Assembly: GCA_016302015.1 (NCBI GenBank)
Contig: JAEDOJ010000061.1
Span: forward strand, 1-8,070
Direction of reading: 5' to 3'
DNA: 8,070 bases
Source: Oscillospiraceae bacterium
GTDB taxonomy: Bacteria; Bacillota_A; Clostridia; Oscillospirales; Oscillospiraceae
In this document: positions 1-7,604 of the stretch, in pieces
Position numbering within the stretch: position 1 is the stretch's first letter
Layout: each line of letters begins with the position of its first letter
Program-made: the position numbers and the translations under genes
Notes under the pieces: model-generated
The model's input: only the letters and a program-made list of their open reading frames with translations
Told to the model about the DNA's origin: nothing
Database searches by the model: none

Positions 1-1658
1 GCCTGCACCACGGGATGCTTGTCCTTCAGCGCCTCCAGAACCTCCGCATTGGTGGAATAGCCGCTTTTGGTCTTTTTCACCGGAGGCAGCTCCAGCTTTT
101 GAAACAGCAGATCGCCCAACTGCTTGGTGGAGTTGATATTGAATTCTCCCTCCGCATAGCCGAAGATCAGTTTTTCACAGGCGGCGATCCGTTCCCCCAG
201 CATGGCGCCGAAGCTGCGAAGGGCTTCCCTGTCCACCAGCATTCCGTCCGCTTCCATATTGGCAAGGACACGGCAGAGGGGAAGTTCAATGTTATAATAT
301 AGTTCCTCCATGCCGTGCTCCTTCAGACCGGCGGACAGAACCGGATACAGCCGGGAGATGGCAGCCGCTTCCCCGGCCTGTCCCTCTTCCAGGGCTGTCT
401 GGCAAAAGTCGGAAAGGAGAACGGACAGGTCATATTTCCCCCGGGTGGAATCCAGCAGGTAGGCGGCAACCTCCGTGTCGAATACAATCCCCTCCGCCGG
501 GAGGGCATAGTCCAGCAGGCGGCGCATCAGCGTCTTACTGCCATGAACCGTCAGAGCGTATTTCCCGGAGAACAGTTCTCCGAGGACGGCGTCCTGACAG
601 CCGCCCTGAAAGAGGGTGACCGTCTCCCCGCAGCAGACCCCAATGGCTGAAAAATCCTCCTTCACGGAGACGCAGACATGATCCGCCTGAGCAAATTCCT
701 CAAAATATTTTGGGTCAGCATATCCCGCTTCCCGGACAGTAACACCCTGTGCCGGTGCTTCCTCCACCGCCGCAGGTTCAAAGGCGGCAGACCGAAGGCC
801 GTATTTGTCGATGAGCTTTTGAAACTCCAATCTTACGAAAAGCTCATACAATTCTTTCCCATCGGGCGCCTGCACCAGATTCTGGGAGGGATAGAACTCT
901 ATGGGCGCATTCTTCCGAATCGTCGCCAAATCATAGGAAAGGTAGGCAGAGTCCCTGCCGTTTTCCAGCTTCTCATACAGCTTGCCCTTCATATTGGCGG
1001 GAGTCAGATTTTCATACACCCCGTCCAAGGTGCCGTATTTTTGCAGCAGGGTGCTTGCGGTCTTTGGGCCAACACCGGCTACGCCGGGAATGTTATCCGA
1101 GCTGTCTCCCATCAACGCCTTTAAGTCAATCAGCCGGACAGGCTCCAGCCCGTACTCCTCCCGAAACACCTGAGGCGTATAGTTGGTAGAGAGGGTTTGA
1201 CCTGCCTGGGTACGAACCAGCTTCACCGTCACCCGGTCATTCACTAACTGCAGGCTGTCCCGGTCGCCGGTGAGAATCACGCAGTCCCAATTTTCCTCGG
1301 TGCAAATCCGGGAGACCGTGCCGATCACATCATCCGCCTCCCAGCCCTGACATTCGTAGATGGGAATGTTCATGGCCCGCAGCACGTCCTTCATCACCGG
1401 CATCTGCATGGCAAGCTCCTCCGGCATCCCGTGCCGGGTGGCCTTATAGCCCTCGTACTGCAGGTGGCGGAAGGTGGGGCCGTGGAGGTCGAAGGCCACG
1501 CACAGGGCGTCGGGTTTTTCCTCCCCCCGCACCTTCTCTAAAATATTCAAAAATCCATAAATCGCATTGGTAAACAGTCCGTCCCGGGTGGTCAGGGGAC
1601 GAATCCCGTAAAACGCACGGTTAATGACGCTGTTGCCGTCAAGGATCATCAGCTTCAT
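1..1658 (-). CDS. polA: DNA polymerase I, N-terminal 552 codons (partial, runs off left edge)
   Basis: Replication and repair polymerase that removes RNA primers and fills gaps. Translating the minus strand from the ATG at 1658 gives an uninterrupted frame to the window edge. Residues 1-290 form the 5'-3' nuclease domain: LDGNS at 6-10, VAFD ending at D57, EADD at 107-110, TGDRDS at 130-135, and a helix-hairpin-helix region with GDSSDN at 184-189 and GVGPKTA at 195-201. Residues about 305-475 match the position of the 3'-5' exonuclease domain but lack its acidic metal ligands: SVK at 331-333 replaces the DTE of Exo I, and M378 sits where the Exo II Asp belongs. From about 480 the polymerase domain begins (FNINSTKQLGDLLF from 506); its catalytic motifs lie outside the window. 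The start is supported by GGGAGG at 1666-1671. The gene begins 14 bp after the cysS stop with no terminator or promoter visible between, so co-transcription with cysE-cysS is likely. An inactive proofreading domain is known in Bacillus-type Pol I; here it is inferred from motif loss. Confidence 0.96.
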   Translation of the reverse strand, partial: MKLMILDGNSVINRAFYGIRPLTTRDGLFTNAIYGFLNILEKVRGEEKPDALCVAFDLHGPTFRHLQYEGYKATRHGMPEELAMQMPVMKDVLRAMNIPIYECQGWEADDVIGTVSRICTEENWDCVILTGDRDSLQLVNDRVTVKLVRTQAGQTLSTNYTPQVFREEYGLEPVRLIDLKALMGDSSDNIPGVAGVGPKTASTLLQKYGTLDGVYENLTPANMKGKLYEKLENGRDSAYLSYDLATIRKNAPIEFYPSQNLVQAPDGKELYELFVRLEFQKLIDKYGLRSAAFEPAAVEEAPAQGVTVREAGYADPKYFEEFAQADHVCVSVKEDFSAIGVCCGETVTLFQGGCQDAVLGELFSGKYALTVHGSKTLMRRLLDYALPAEGIVFDTEVAAYLLDSTRGKYDLSVLLSDFCQTALEEGQAGEAAAISRLYPVLSAGLKEHGMEELYYNIELPLCRVLANMEADGMLVDREALRSFGAMLGERIAACEKLIFGYAEGEFNINSTKQLGDLLFQKLELPPVKKTKSGYSTNAEVLEALKDKHPVVQ

Positions 1659-1672
1659 AGGGCTTCCTCCCT

Positions 1673-3085
1673 TCAGATTCGCTTCCACTTTGCTCCCTGG
1701 GGGGTATCAATGATTTCAATGCCTCTGGCTTTCAACTCGTCACGGATGCGGTCGGCCTCTGCCCAGTTCTTTGCCTTCTTCGCTTCGGCACGGGCTGCCA
1801 CCAGACCGTCAATTTCCGGATCGGACTCGTATTCCTCCTTGGGCTGCTTCTCCCGATAGGCCTGCGCGGCCTCCAGAAGATTCAGTCCCAGCACAGAATC
1901 GAAGTCCTTCAGCGCAGCCAGCTTTGTGGCGTCGGTGGTCTTTGCCTTCAGCACGTCATAGATGGCGGTCACCGCAAGAGAGGTATTCAGGTCGCTGTTC
2001 AGGGCGGTCTCGAACCGCTGCTTCAATGCGGCGAGAGCCTCCTCCTCCACCTGTCCTTTATCCTCTAACTGGGCAATTCTGGCAATCAGCTTCTCATAGG
2101 TCACCGCCGCGTTATCCAGATTCTCCCAGGTGAAGACCAGATTCCGGCGATAATGGCTCTGGAGGCAGAACAGGCGGTAGACCAGCGGGTCATAGCCCTT
2201 CTCTTCCAGCAGGGAAACCGTCAAAAATTCCCCCTTGGATTTGGACATTTTGCCGTCGGAGGTGTTTAAGTGGTGGACATGGAACCAGTAATTGCACCAC
2301 TTATGCCCCAGATATGCCTCGGACTGGGCAATCTCATTGGTATGGTGGGGGAAGGCGTTGTCAATCCCGCCGCAGTGGATATCCATATCCTCTCCCAGAT
2401 GCTTGATGCTGATGCCGGAGCACTCGATATGCCAGCCGGGATAGCCAACGCCCCAGGGAGAATCCCACTTCAGCGCCTGATCCTCAAACTTGGACTTGGT
2501 AAACCAGAGAACAAAGTCGTTTTTGTTCCGCTTGTTGGCGTCCTCTTCCACGCCCTCCCGGACGCCCACCTCCAGATCGTCCTCCTTGTGGTCGTTGAAC
2601 ACATAGTATTTTTCCAGACGGGAGGTGTCAAAATACACGTTGCCTCCGGCCTGATAGGCATAGCCCTTCTCCAACAGGGTCTGTACCATGTGAATAAACT
2701 CTCCGATGCAGTTGGTGGCAGGCTCCACCACGTCGGGAATCTTGATATTCAGCTTCCTGCAGTCCGCAAAAAAGGCGTCCGTATAGTATTTTGCGATCTC
2801 CATGACGGACTTATGCTCCCGTTTTGCGCCCTTGAGCATTTTATCCTCGCCGGTGTCCGCATCGGAAGCCAGATGGCCCACATCGGTGATGTTCATGACC
2901 CGCTTTACATTGTAGCCCATGTAACGCAGGCTCTTCTCCAGCACGTCCTCCATGATATAGCTGCGGAGGTTGCCGATATGGGCGTAGTGATAGACCGTAG
3001 GGCCGCAGGTGTACATCTTCAGAACGTCGGGATGATTGGGAACGAACAGTTCCTTCTTATGGGTGAGCGAATTGTAAAGATACAT
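1673..3085 (-). CDS. cysS: Cysteinyl-tRNA synthetase
   Basis: Class I aminoacyl-tRNA synthetase that charges tRNA-Cys with cysteine in the cytoplasm, using ATP. The 470-residue product has the normal family length. Visible signatures are the zinc/cysteine-site Cys in MYTCGPTVY (C27), the HIGH-type motif HIGN at 36-39, the ECSG and FPHHTNEIAQ segments that supply the other zinc ligands (Cys, His, Glu), and the KMSKS loop in SDGKMSKSKGEF. The C-terminal part is helical and charged, as expected for the anticodon-binding region. The reading frame extends upstream to 3121, but I chose the ATG at 3085. It gives the family-typical start MYLYNSLT and is preceded by GGAGGG at 3094-3099, which lies inside the last codons of cysE. 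The cysE stop is only 1 bp away, so translation is probably coupled. The gene is the expected target of the cysteine T-box in the leader at 3711-3922. Confidence 0.98.
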   Translation of the reverse strand: MYLYNSLTHKKELFVPNHPDVLKMYTCGPTVYHYAHIGNLRSYIMEDVLEKSLRYMGYNVKRVMNITDVGHLASDADTGEDKMLKGAKREHKSVMEIAKYYTDAFFADCRKLNIKIPDVVEPATNCIGEFIHMVQTLLEKGYAYQAGGNVYFDTSRLEKYYVFNDHKEDDLEVGVREGVEEDANKRNKNDFVLWFTKSKFEDQALKWDSPWGVGYPGWHIECSGISIKHLGEDMDIHCGGIDNAFPHHTNEIAQSEAYLGHKWCNYWFHVHHLNTSDGKMSKSKGEFLTVSLLEEKGYDPLVYRLFCLQSHYRRNLVFTWENLDNAAVTYEKLIARIAQLEDKGQVEEEALAALKQRFETALNSDLNTSLAVTAIYDVLKAKTTDATKLAALKDFDSVLGLNLLEAAQAYREKQPKEEYESDPEIDGLVAARAEAKKAKNWAEADRIRDELKARGIEIIDTPQGAKWKRI

Positions 3086-3086
3086 T

Positions 3087-3698
3087 TTATTTTCCCTCCA
3101 GTTGTTTTTCAAGAGCGGCAATCCGCTCGGTGAGATAGTCTAATTCCGCGCGAATGGGGTCGGGGGTGTGAATCTGATCCAGTTTTTCGCCGTTGAGCCG
3201 AACCACCCGTCCCGGGACGCCCACCACCGTGGAATTGGGAGGAACCTCCCGGAGCACCACCGCATTGGCTGCGATTCTTGCGTTATCCCCCACGGTAAAA
3301 GGCCCTAAGACCTTTGCGCCGCAGCCGATCATCACATTGTTACCGATGGTGGGGTGCCGTTTTTCCCGCTGGGCGCCGGTGCCGCCCAGGGTCACCCCCT
3401 GATACAGCAGGCAGTCATCTCCGATCTCCGCCGTGGCGCCGATGACGATGCCGGTGCCGTGGTCAATGACCAGCCGTCTGCCGATGGTGGCTGCGGGATG
3501 AATCTCCACGCCGGTACGGCGTTTCCCGATCTGAGAAATCCACCGCCCAATCAATTTACATTTATGGGTAAAAAACCAGTGGGCAATTCGGTAATAAATC
3601 TGGGCATGCAGGCCGTTATAGAGCCAGAAAATCTCAAATTTACTTCTTGCTGCCGGGTCGTTTCGCTGGTATGCTTCCAAGGTTTCCATCAACCGCAT
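3087..3698 (-). CDS. cysE: Serine O-acetyltransferase
   Basis: Transfers acetyl from acetyl-CoA to L-serine, making O-acetylserine, the acceptor for sulfide in cysteine biosynthesis. The product is 203 residues, the short form typical of Gram-positive bacteria. A helical N-terminal region (about 1-60) is followed by a left-handed beta-helix of hexapeptide repeats. It contains IHPAATIG (66-73), the active-site DHGTG (79-83, catalytic His80), GVTLGGTG, RHPTIG and the terminal VVGVPGRVVRL segment. The acidic residue 15 before the catalytic His is Glu65; the E. coli enzyme has Asp (Asp143/His158). From memory, Glu also occurs in Bacillus-type CysE. An open frame continues upstream into the leader, but the ATG at 3698 is chosen because GGAGG at 3706-3710 precedes it at good spacing and the upstream codons fall in the T-box terminator. 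It is the first gene after that riboswitch. A related hexapeptide acetyltransferase is possible in principle, but the motifs and pairing with cysS favour CysE. Confidence 0.96.
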   Translation of the reverse strand: MRLMETLEAYQRNDPAARSKFEIFWLYNGLHAQIYYRIAHWFFTHKCKLIGRWISQIGKRRTGVEIHPAATIGRRLVIDHGTGIVIGATAEIGDDCLLYQGVTLGGTGAQREKRHPTIGNNVMIGCGAKVLGPFTVGDNARIAANAVVLREVPPNSTVVGVPGRVVRLNGEKLDQIHTPDPIRAELDYLTERIAALEKQLEGK

Positions 3699-3710
3699 GA
3701 TCTCGCCTCC

Positions 3711-3750
3711 AAAATTAAAACCGCCCCCGGAGAAAACACTCCAGAGGCGG
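3711..3750 (-). terminator. Rho-independent attenuator terminator of the cysteine T-box
   Basis: A perfect 12-bp stem (two G-U pairs) forms between 3750-3739 (CCGCCTCTGGAG) and 3732-3721 (CTCCGGGGGCGG), with a 6-nt TGTTTT loop. It is followed by a T-rich tract at 3720-3711 (TTTTAATTTT). The first eight bases of its 5' arm (3750-3743) are also the 3' strand of the antiterminator, so the two structures exclude each other. It sits immediately before the cysE ribosome binding site. No other terminator is visible after pgsA, so it probably also stops transcripts arriving from the upstream operon. Confidence 0.95.
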
Positions 3751-3922
3751 TTGAACCGCGGTTCCACTCTGATTTCTTGCTATAGCCTTACGACGGCCAA
3801 CGGGGTCTCCCCTCGCTCACGAACGCACTTTCGCCTGACCTCCGCTGCGGCAGCTTTCAGCCGGTGACTGCCACTCTCTGCTGCGTCGGCACAGGGTACT
3901 CTTTTCGATCAACGCGATATTT
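3711..3922 (-). promoter_or_regulatory. Cysteine-specific T-box riboswitch leader of cysE-cysS
   Basis: An untranslated leader that senses uncharged tRNA-Cys and then permits read-through. Stem I: CGAA (3907-3904) pairs with TTCG (3823-3820). Above it is an internal loop with AGTA (3900-3897) on one side and GAAAG-TGC-G on the other. CCTG (3895-3892) pairs with CAGG (3837-3834), AGAGAG lies at 3879-3874, and GGCAG (3872-3868) pairs with CTGCC (3853-3849). The specifier is UGC at 3827-3825, a Cys codon followed by a purine as is usual. The antiterminator is AGAG (3770-3767)/CTCT (3746-3743) plus GCGG (3759-3756)/CCGC (3750-3747), flanking the 7-nt bulge TGGAACC (3766-3760). The UGGA of this bulge would pair with a UCCA acceptor end, and tRNA-Cys carries U73. 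Two independent tRNA contacts therefore both indicate Cys, matching the downstream genes. The stem assignments were made by eye; the 5' end is inferred from the promoter. Confidence 0.96.
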
Positions 3923-3928
3923 TCTATT

Positions 3929-3957
3929 ATATTACCAGATTGGTCTTCCCGTGTCAA
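3929..3957 (-). promoter_or_regulatory. Sigma-A promoter of the cysE-cysS(-polA) operon
   Basis: A consensus -35 TTGACA (3957-3952) and a near-consensus -10 TAATAT (3934-3929) are separated by exactly 17 bp. The predicted transcript start is about 3922, just upstream of T-box stem I. The -35 hexamer overlaps the TGA stop of pgsA, so no spacer separates the two transcription units. I saw no operator-like repeat around it, so control is expected at the T-box rather than at initiation. Confidence 0.92.
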
Positions 3958-4532
3958 GATTTCCCCACCAGGACATCCCGATTTTTCACAAAATATTCCA
4001 CGCCGGAATACAGGGTAATCGCTGCAATGGCAGCCACGACGACCCAATGCAGAACCTCTGTGAAGCTGCCCCAAACATAGGTATTCACCAGCTCTCCGGC
4101 ACAGGTTCCGTCAAAAAACAGCATCAGGCACAGACCGGCCATGGTAATGGCCGTCTTCATTTTGCCGGAATAGGCGGCGGCGATCACTCTGCCGTTGCCT
4201 ACGGCAATCAGCCGCAGGCCGGTGACGGCAAACTCCCGGAAGAGGACAATCATCAATGCCCATGCAGGAAATCTGCCCCATTCGCAAAACACCGCCATGG
4301 CTGCAATGACCAGAATCTTATCCGCCAGCGGGTCAAGGAACTTGCCCAGATCCGTCACCTGATGGTATTTCCTTGCGATTTTTCCGTCAATCAGGTCGGT
4401 AATGCTGGCAATGGCAAAGACCGCCAGAGCCACGAACTGCATATAGGGGCTCCAGGCCTTCAGATACATACACAGGATGAACACCGGCACCAGCGCCAGC
4501 CGTGCCATGGTAAATTTTGTTGCTGTTGTCAT
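3954..4532 (-). CDS. pgsA: CDP-diacylglycerol--glycerol-3-phosphate 3-phosphatidyltransferase
   Basis: Integral membrane enzyme that makes phosphatidylglycerol phosphate from CDP-diacylglycerol and glycerol-3-phosphate, the committed step to phosphatidylglycerol and cardiolipin. The 192-residue product has the usual length. The CDP-alcohol phosphatidyltransferase signature D-x2-DG-x2-AR-x8-G-x3-D-x3-D is complete: D46, D49, G50, A53, R54, G63, D67 and D71. Hydrophobic membrane segments surround it (about 9-25, 31-48, 72-100, 120-140 and 150-170). The segment REFAVTGLRLIA is typical of PgsA rather than of phosphatidylserine synthases or cardiolipin synthases of the same superfamily. The start ATG at 4532 overlaps the rimO stop in an ATGA junction, and AGGAGG lies at 4540-4545 within rimO. 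It is the last gene of the upstream block, and its stop codon is embedded in the next promoter. Confidence 0.96.
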   Translation of the reverse strand: MTTATKFTMARLALVPVFILCMYLKAWSPYMQFVALAVFAIASITDLIDGKIARKYHQVTDLGKFLDPLADKILVIAAMAVFCEWGRFPAWALMIVLFREFAVTGLRLIAVGNGRVIAAAYSGKMKTAITMAGLCLMLFFDGTCAGELVNTYVWGSFTEVLHWVVVAAIAAITLYSGVEYFVKNRDVLVGKS

Positions 4533-5863
4533 TGGTCGGCCTCCTGTACTTCTCCCACCAGATCACCGTCGCAGACCCCGGTGATTTGAACCATTACAAA
4601 GGAACCCGGATGGATGGTCTCTTCCCCGGTGAAGACCACTCTGCCGTCAATCTCAGGGGAATCTCCATAGGTTCTGCCGAAATACCGGTCGGTTTCCGGG
4701 TCATAGCCCTCGCACAGAACCTCCAGCTCCGTGCCGATTCTTGCTTCATTGCAGGCATCCATAATGCGGGACTGCAATTCGTTGACGATTTCTGCCCGGC
4801 GGACAGCGATTTCCTCCTCCGGATGCTCCATCCGTGCCGCGGCGGTTCCCTCCTCGGGAGAGAAGGCGAAAGCGCCTACCCGCTCCAGCTTATGTACCCG
4901 CAGCCAGTCGCACAGCTCCTCAAACTCTGCCTCCCCCTCGCCGGGAAGGCCGGTAATCAGGCTGGTGCGGATCACCACGCCGGGAATCCGCTCTCTCAGC
5001 TTGGCAAACAGTGCGTCCAATTCCTCCCGGTTGCCCCGGCGGTTCATCTTCTTCAGAATGGTATCGTTCACGTGCTGGATGGGGATATCCATATACTTTA
5101 CGATCTTCGGCTCAGAGGCAATGACCTCAATCAGTTCGTCGGTCATTTCATCCGGATAGAGATAGTGGACACGAATCCAGTGGAGTTTTTCAATTTTACA
5201 CAGCTCCCGCAGCAGCTCCGGCAGCTTCCGCTCTCCGTAGAGATCGATGCCGTAGCGGCTGGTGTCCTGGGCCACCACGATCAGCTCCTTCACCCCGTCC
5301 TCCGCCAGCATTCTGGCTTCGTACAGGCAGTCATCCATGGTGCGGCTGCGGAATTTGCCCCGCAGAGAAGGAATCACGCAATAGGAGCAGTGGTTATCGC
5401 AGCCCTCGGCAATTTTCAGGAAGGCATAGTACTCCGGGGTGGTGAGAATCCGTCCCACCTCATCCACCGGGGCGTTGATATCATCAAATCGGCTGACCCG
5501 CCGATCCTCCAGAAGCTGCTTCACCGCATGGACAATATAACCGTAGCTGCCCGTGCCGAGAATGCCGTCCACCTCCGGAAGCTCCGTCAGGATTTCCCCC
5601 TGATACCGCTGGGAAAGACAGCCGGTGACCAAAATTTTCCCGATCACCCCCGCCGCCTTCAGCTCGCCCATGGCCAGAATATTGTCGATGGCTTCGCTTT
5701 TTGCGGAATCTATGAAGCCGCAGGTGTTGATGATCACCACATCCGCGCCCTCCACGGAGGCCGTAATTTCATAACCGGCTTCCCGAAGCAAATACATCAT
5801 TTGTTCCGCGTTTACCTGGTTCTTTGCACAACCCAGAGAAATAACTCCAATCCGATTGCCCAT
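4529..5863 (-). CDS. rimO: Ribosomal protein S12 methylthiotransferase
   Basis: Radical SAM enzyme that adds a methylthio group to a conserved Asp of ribosomal protein S12. The product is 444 residues. The N-terminal UPF0004 domain carries the three Cys ligands of the second [4Fe-4S] cluster: C12 in LGCAKNQVN, C48 in NTCGF and C82 in TGCLSQRY. The radical SAM domain has the CX3CX2C motif at C155, C159 and C162 (EGCDNHCSYC), followed by IPSLRGKFRSR. A C-terminal TRAM domain occupies roughly the last 65 residues. The LGCAKN start and IPSLRG segment favour RimO over the tRNA-modifying relatives MiaB and MtaB. The frame is open upstream into recX, but the ATG at 5863 is chosen for its family-typical N-terminus MGNRIGVISLGC and the AGAGGGAA at 5871-5878. 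It starts 19 bp after recX and overlaps pgsA by 4 bp. Confidence 0.96.
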   Translation of the reverse strand: MGNRIGVISLGCAKNQVNAEQMMYLLREAGYEITASVEGADVVIINTCGFIDSAKSEAIDNILAMGELKAAGVIGKILVTGCLSQRYQGEILTELPEVDGILGTGSYGYIVHAVKQLLEDRRVSRFDDINAPVDEVGRILTTPEYYAFLKIAEGCDNHCSYCVIPSLRGKFRSRTMDDCLYEARMLAEDGVKELIVVAQDTSRYGIDLYGERKLPELLRELCKIEKLHWIRVHYLYPDEMTDELIEVIASEPKIVKYMDIPIQHVNDTILKKMNRRGNREELDALFAKLRERIPGVVIRTSLITGLPGEGEAEFEELCDWLRVHKLERVGAFAFSPEEGTAAARMEHPEEEIAVRRAEIVNELQSRIMDACNEARIGTELEVLCEGYDPETDRYFGRTYGDSPEIDGRVVFTGEETIHPGSFVMVQITGVCDGDLVGEVQEADQ

Positions 5864-5882
5864 ATGCAAATTCCCTCTTTCG

Positions 5883-6509
5883 TTATTCGTCGAAAAATTC
5901 TTCCTCCGGGGCGTAGCGTTCCAGCCCGCTCCGGATGTCATCCCAGCTATGACCTCTGCGGAGCAGTGCGTCCGCAGCTTTTTTCCATTCGTTCCTGTCC
6001 GGCTGTCTGCCCCGGAAGCGCCGGCGGAGAAAGTCGTCAATGGCGTCTGCCTGCTCCGGCAGAGCCTCCAGCGCTTCCTCCCAGTATTCCCGGGGCACGC
6101 CCTTGGCATAGAGCATCTGGCGGATTCTGGCGGCGCCGTAGCCCCGGGCTGCCCCGCTGCGAACCACCTGCTGTGCCACCTGACGGTCATCCACCAGCTT
6201 CAGTTCCTCCAGCCACCGCACCGCGTCTTTGGCATCCTCCGGGGTTTCCCCTTTCTGCACCAGACGCTTTTCCAGTTCGCCCCTGGTCACAGCGGCGGCG
6301 GAAACAATCCGCACCGCCCGGTTTTTCGCAGAGGCGGCGGCATTGGCCCGCCGGATTTCCTTCAGCAGACGCTCCTCCACCTCCGCTCCGGCATAGAGAC
6401 CAAAATCTCCCACCACGGTGGGCATCAGCAGCAGACTGCTTCCGTCCTCCAGCCGCACCCGCAGCTTTCCCGCCGGCGACCGGGTCTGCTCCACGGCGTT
6501 AACCTTCAT
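5883..6509 (-). CDS. recX: Regulatory protein RecX (RecA modulator)
   Basis: RecX proteins bind the RecA filament and modulate its assembly and recombinase activity. The 208-residue product is rich in charged helices, as in the three-helix repeats of this family. The clearest family segments are [61 protein letters not shown] and the C-terminal [14 protein letters not shown] (each described by position about 95-110, 120-148, 149-165 and 184-197). Sequence identity alone would be moderate evidence, but the position directly after recA is decisive. I use the ATG at 6509, preceded by GAGG about 6 bp upstream. A TTG one codon earlier (6512) is a less likely alternative. The start lies 11 bp inside the recA 3' end, so translation is probably coupled and the dose of RecX tied to RecA. 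Confidence 0.93.
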   Translation of the reverse strand: MKVNAVEQTRSPAGKLRVRLEDGSSLLLMPTVVGDFGLYAGAEVEERLLKEIRRANAAASAKNRAVRIVSAAAVTRGELEKRLVQKGETPEDAKDAVRWLEELKLVDDRQVAQQVVRSGAARGYGAARIRQMLYAKGVPREYWEEALEALPEQADAIDDFLRRRFRGRQPDRNEWKKAADALLRRGHSWDDIRSGLERYAPEEEFFDE

Positions 6510-7602
6510 CAAAATCCTCGGCGGAGACGTCTACCGCCTTCCCCGCAGGCTTTGCGGCAGACTTGGAACGGGCGCTCTGCACCTCCGCCAGATGGCTGCG
6601 AACCTTTGCTTCCAGCTCGGCCGCCAGCTCAGGACGGGACTTGATATACTGCTTGGCATTATCCCGTCCCTGACCGATGCGCTCGTCACCGATGGAGAAC
6701 CAGCTTCCGCTCTTGTTCACCAGCTCCAGCTCCACCGCCATATCCAGCAGCTCGCCGTACTTGGAAATACCCTCGCCGTACATGATGTCGAAAACTGCCT
6801 CACGGAAGGGAGGCGCAACCTTATTTTTAATGACCTTCACCCGGGTGCGGTTGCCCACAAGGGTGGTGCCGTCCTTAATGGGCTCCACCTTCCGAACATC
6901 CAGACGGACGGAGGAATAGAACTTCAGGGCATTGCCGCCGGTGGTGGTCTCCGGGTTGCCGTACATGACGCCGATCTTCATACGAAGCTGGTTGATGAAA
7001 ATCACCACGCAGTTGGTCTTGGCAATGGTACCCGCCAGCTTACGCAGCGCCTGAGACATGAGTCTTGCCTGCAGGCCAACGAAGGCATCGCCCATTTCGC
7101 CTTCAATTTCCTGACGGGGCACCAGAGCGGCCACGGAGTCCACAACCACCACATCAAGAGCGCCGGAACGCACCAGCGCGTCGGTGATTTCCAATGCCTG
7201 CTCGCCGGTGTCCGGCTGGGAAACCAGCATGGAATCAATGTCCACGCCGATTGCCGACGCATAGGCAGGGTCCAGGGCATGCTCCGCATCCACGAAGGCA
7301 ACCTCGCCCCCCCGCTTCTGAGCCTCGGCCACAACATGAAGCGCCAGGGTGGTCTTACCGGAGGACTCAGGGCCATAAATCTCCACAATTCTCCCCCGGG
7401 GCAGGCCGCCGATGCCCAGCGCCGCATCCAGAGCCAGAGATCCGGTGGGAATGGCGTCCACATTCAGCTCAGGCCGGTCGCCCAGACGCATGACGGAGCC
7501 TTTGCCAAAATTCTTTTCGATCTGCCGCAGGGCAGTATCCAACGCTTTTTTCTTATCTTCCGCAGGGGCGGGAGCTTCATAATTGGGTTTCTTTGATGCC
7601 AT
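6499..7602 (-). CDS. recA: Recombinase A
   Basis: DNA strand-exchange ATPase that forms filaments on single-stranded DNA for homologous recombination and triggers LexA self-cleavage where an SOS system exists. The product is 367 residues with the full RecA architecture: N-terminal oligomerisation helix (about 15-45), Walker [10 protein letters not shown] at 77-85, Walker B strand ending VVVVDS, the DNA-binding loop 1 region (EIEGEMGD), and loop 2 [15 protein letters not shown]. The C-terminal domain ends in an acidic tail ([10 protein letters not shown]). There is no intein or insertion. The start ATG at 7602 is preceded by AAGGAGG at 7610-7616, which lies in the last codons of prmC. An open frame continues upstream into prmC in this frame but has no RecA-like sequence. 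prmC ends only 2 bp before the start, so recA has no promoter of its own in the gap, and any damage-responsive promoter must lie inside or upstream of prmC. I saw no LexA-type site in the visible part of prmC. Confidence 0.99.
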   Translation of the reverse strand: MASKKPNYEAPAPAEDKKKALDTALRQIEKNFGKGSVMRLGDRPELNVDAIPTGSLALDAALGIGGLPRGRIVEIYGPESSGKTTLALHVVAEAQKRGGEVAFVDAEHALDPAYASAIGVDIDSMLVSQPDTGEQALEITDALVRSGALDVVVVDSVAALVPRQEIEGEMGDAFVGLQARLMSQALRKLAGTIAKTNCVVIFINQLRMKIGVMYGNPETTTGGNALKFYSSVRLDVRKVEPIKDGTTLVGNRTRVKVIKNKVAPPFREAVFDIMYGEGISKYGELLDMAVELELVNKSGSWFSIGDERIGQGRDNAKQYIKSRPELAAELEAKVRSHLAEVQSARSKSAAKPAGKAVDVSAEDFDEG

Positions 7603-7604
7603 AG

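Noticed and set aside
2270..3133. A 287-codon open frame on the plus strand opposite cysS.
   Set aside because: The opposite strand encodes a complete cysteinyl-tRNA synthetase with all motifs; the plus-strand product resembles no family I know.
3753..3764. Palindrome GAACCGCGGTTC, matching the Gram-positive SOS (LexA) box pattern GAAC-N4-GTTC.
   Set aside because: It is made by the conserved T-box bulge sequence and its flanking stem, lies about 170 bp downstream of the promoter within the leader, and is fully explained by the antiterminator structure.
3817..4074. An 85-codon minus-strand open frame spanning the end of pgsA and the T-box leader, a possible leader peptide.
   Set aside because: It starts inside pgsA upstream of the promoter, and the leader is explained by T-box structure, which does not use a translated peptide.
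5864..6190. Upstream in-frame extension of rimO giving a 553-residue protein.
   Set aside because: The extra residues overlap recX in another frame and resemble no domain, while the ATG at 5863 has a ribosome binding site and the standard RimO N-terminus.
4517..6502. A 661-codon open frame on the plus strand opposite rimO and recX.
   Set aside because: It runs antisense to two clearly recognised genes, shows low-complexity Pro/Arg/Ser-rich sequence in its second half, and has no recognisable domain. Such frames are common opposite GC-rich genes.
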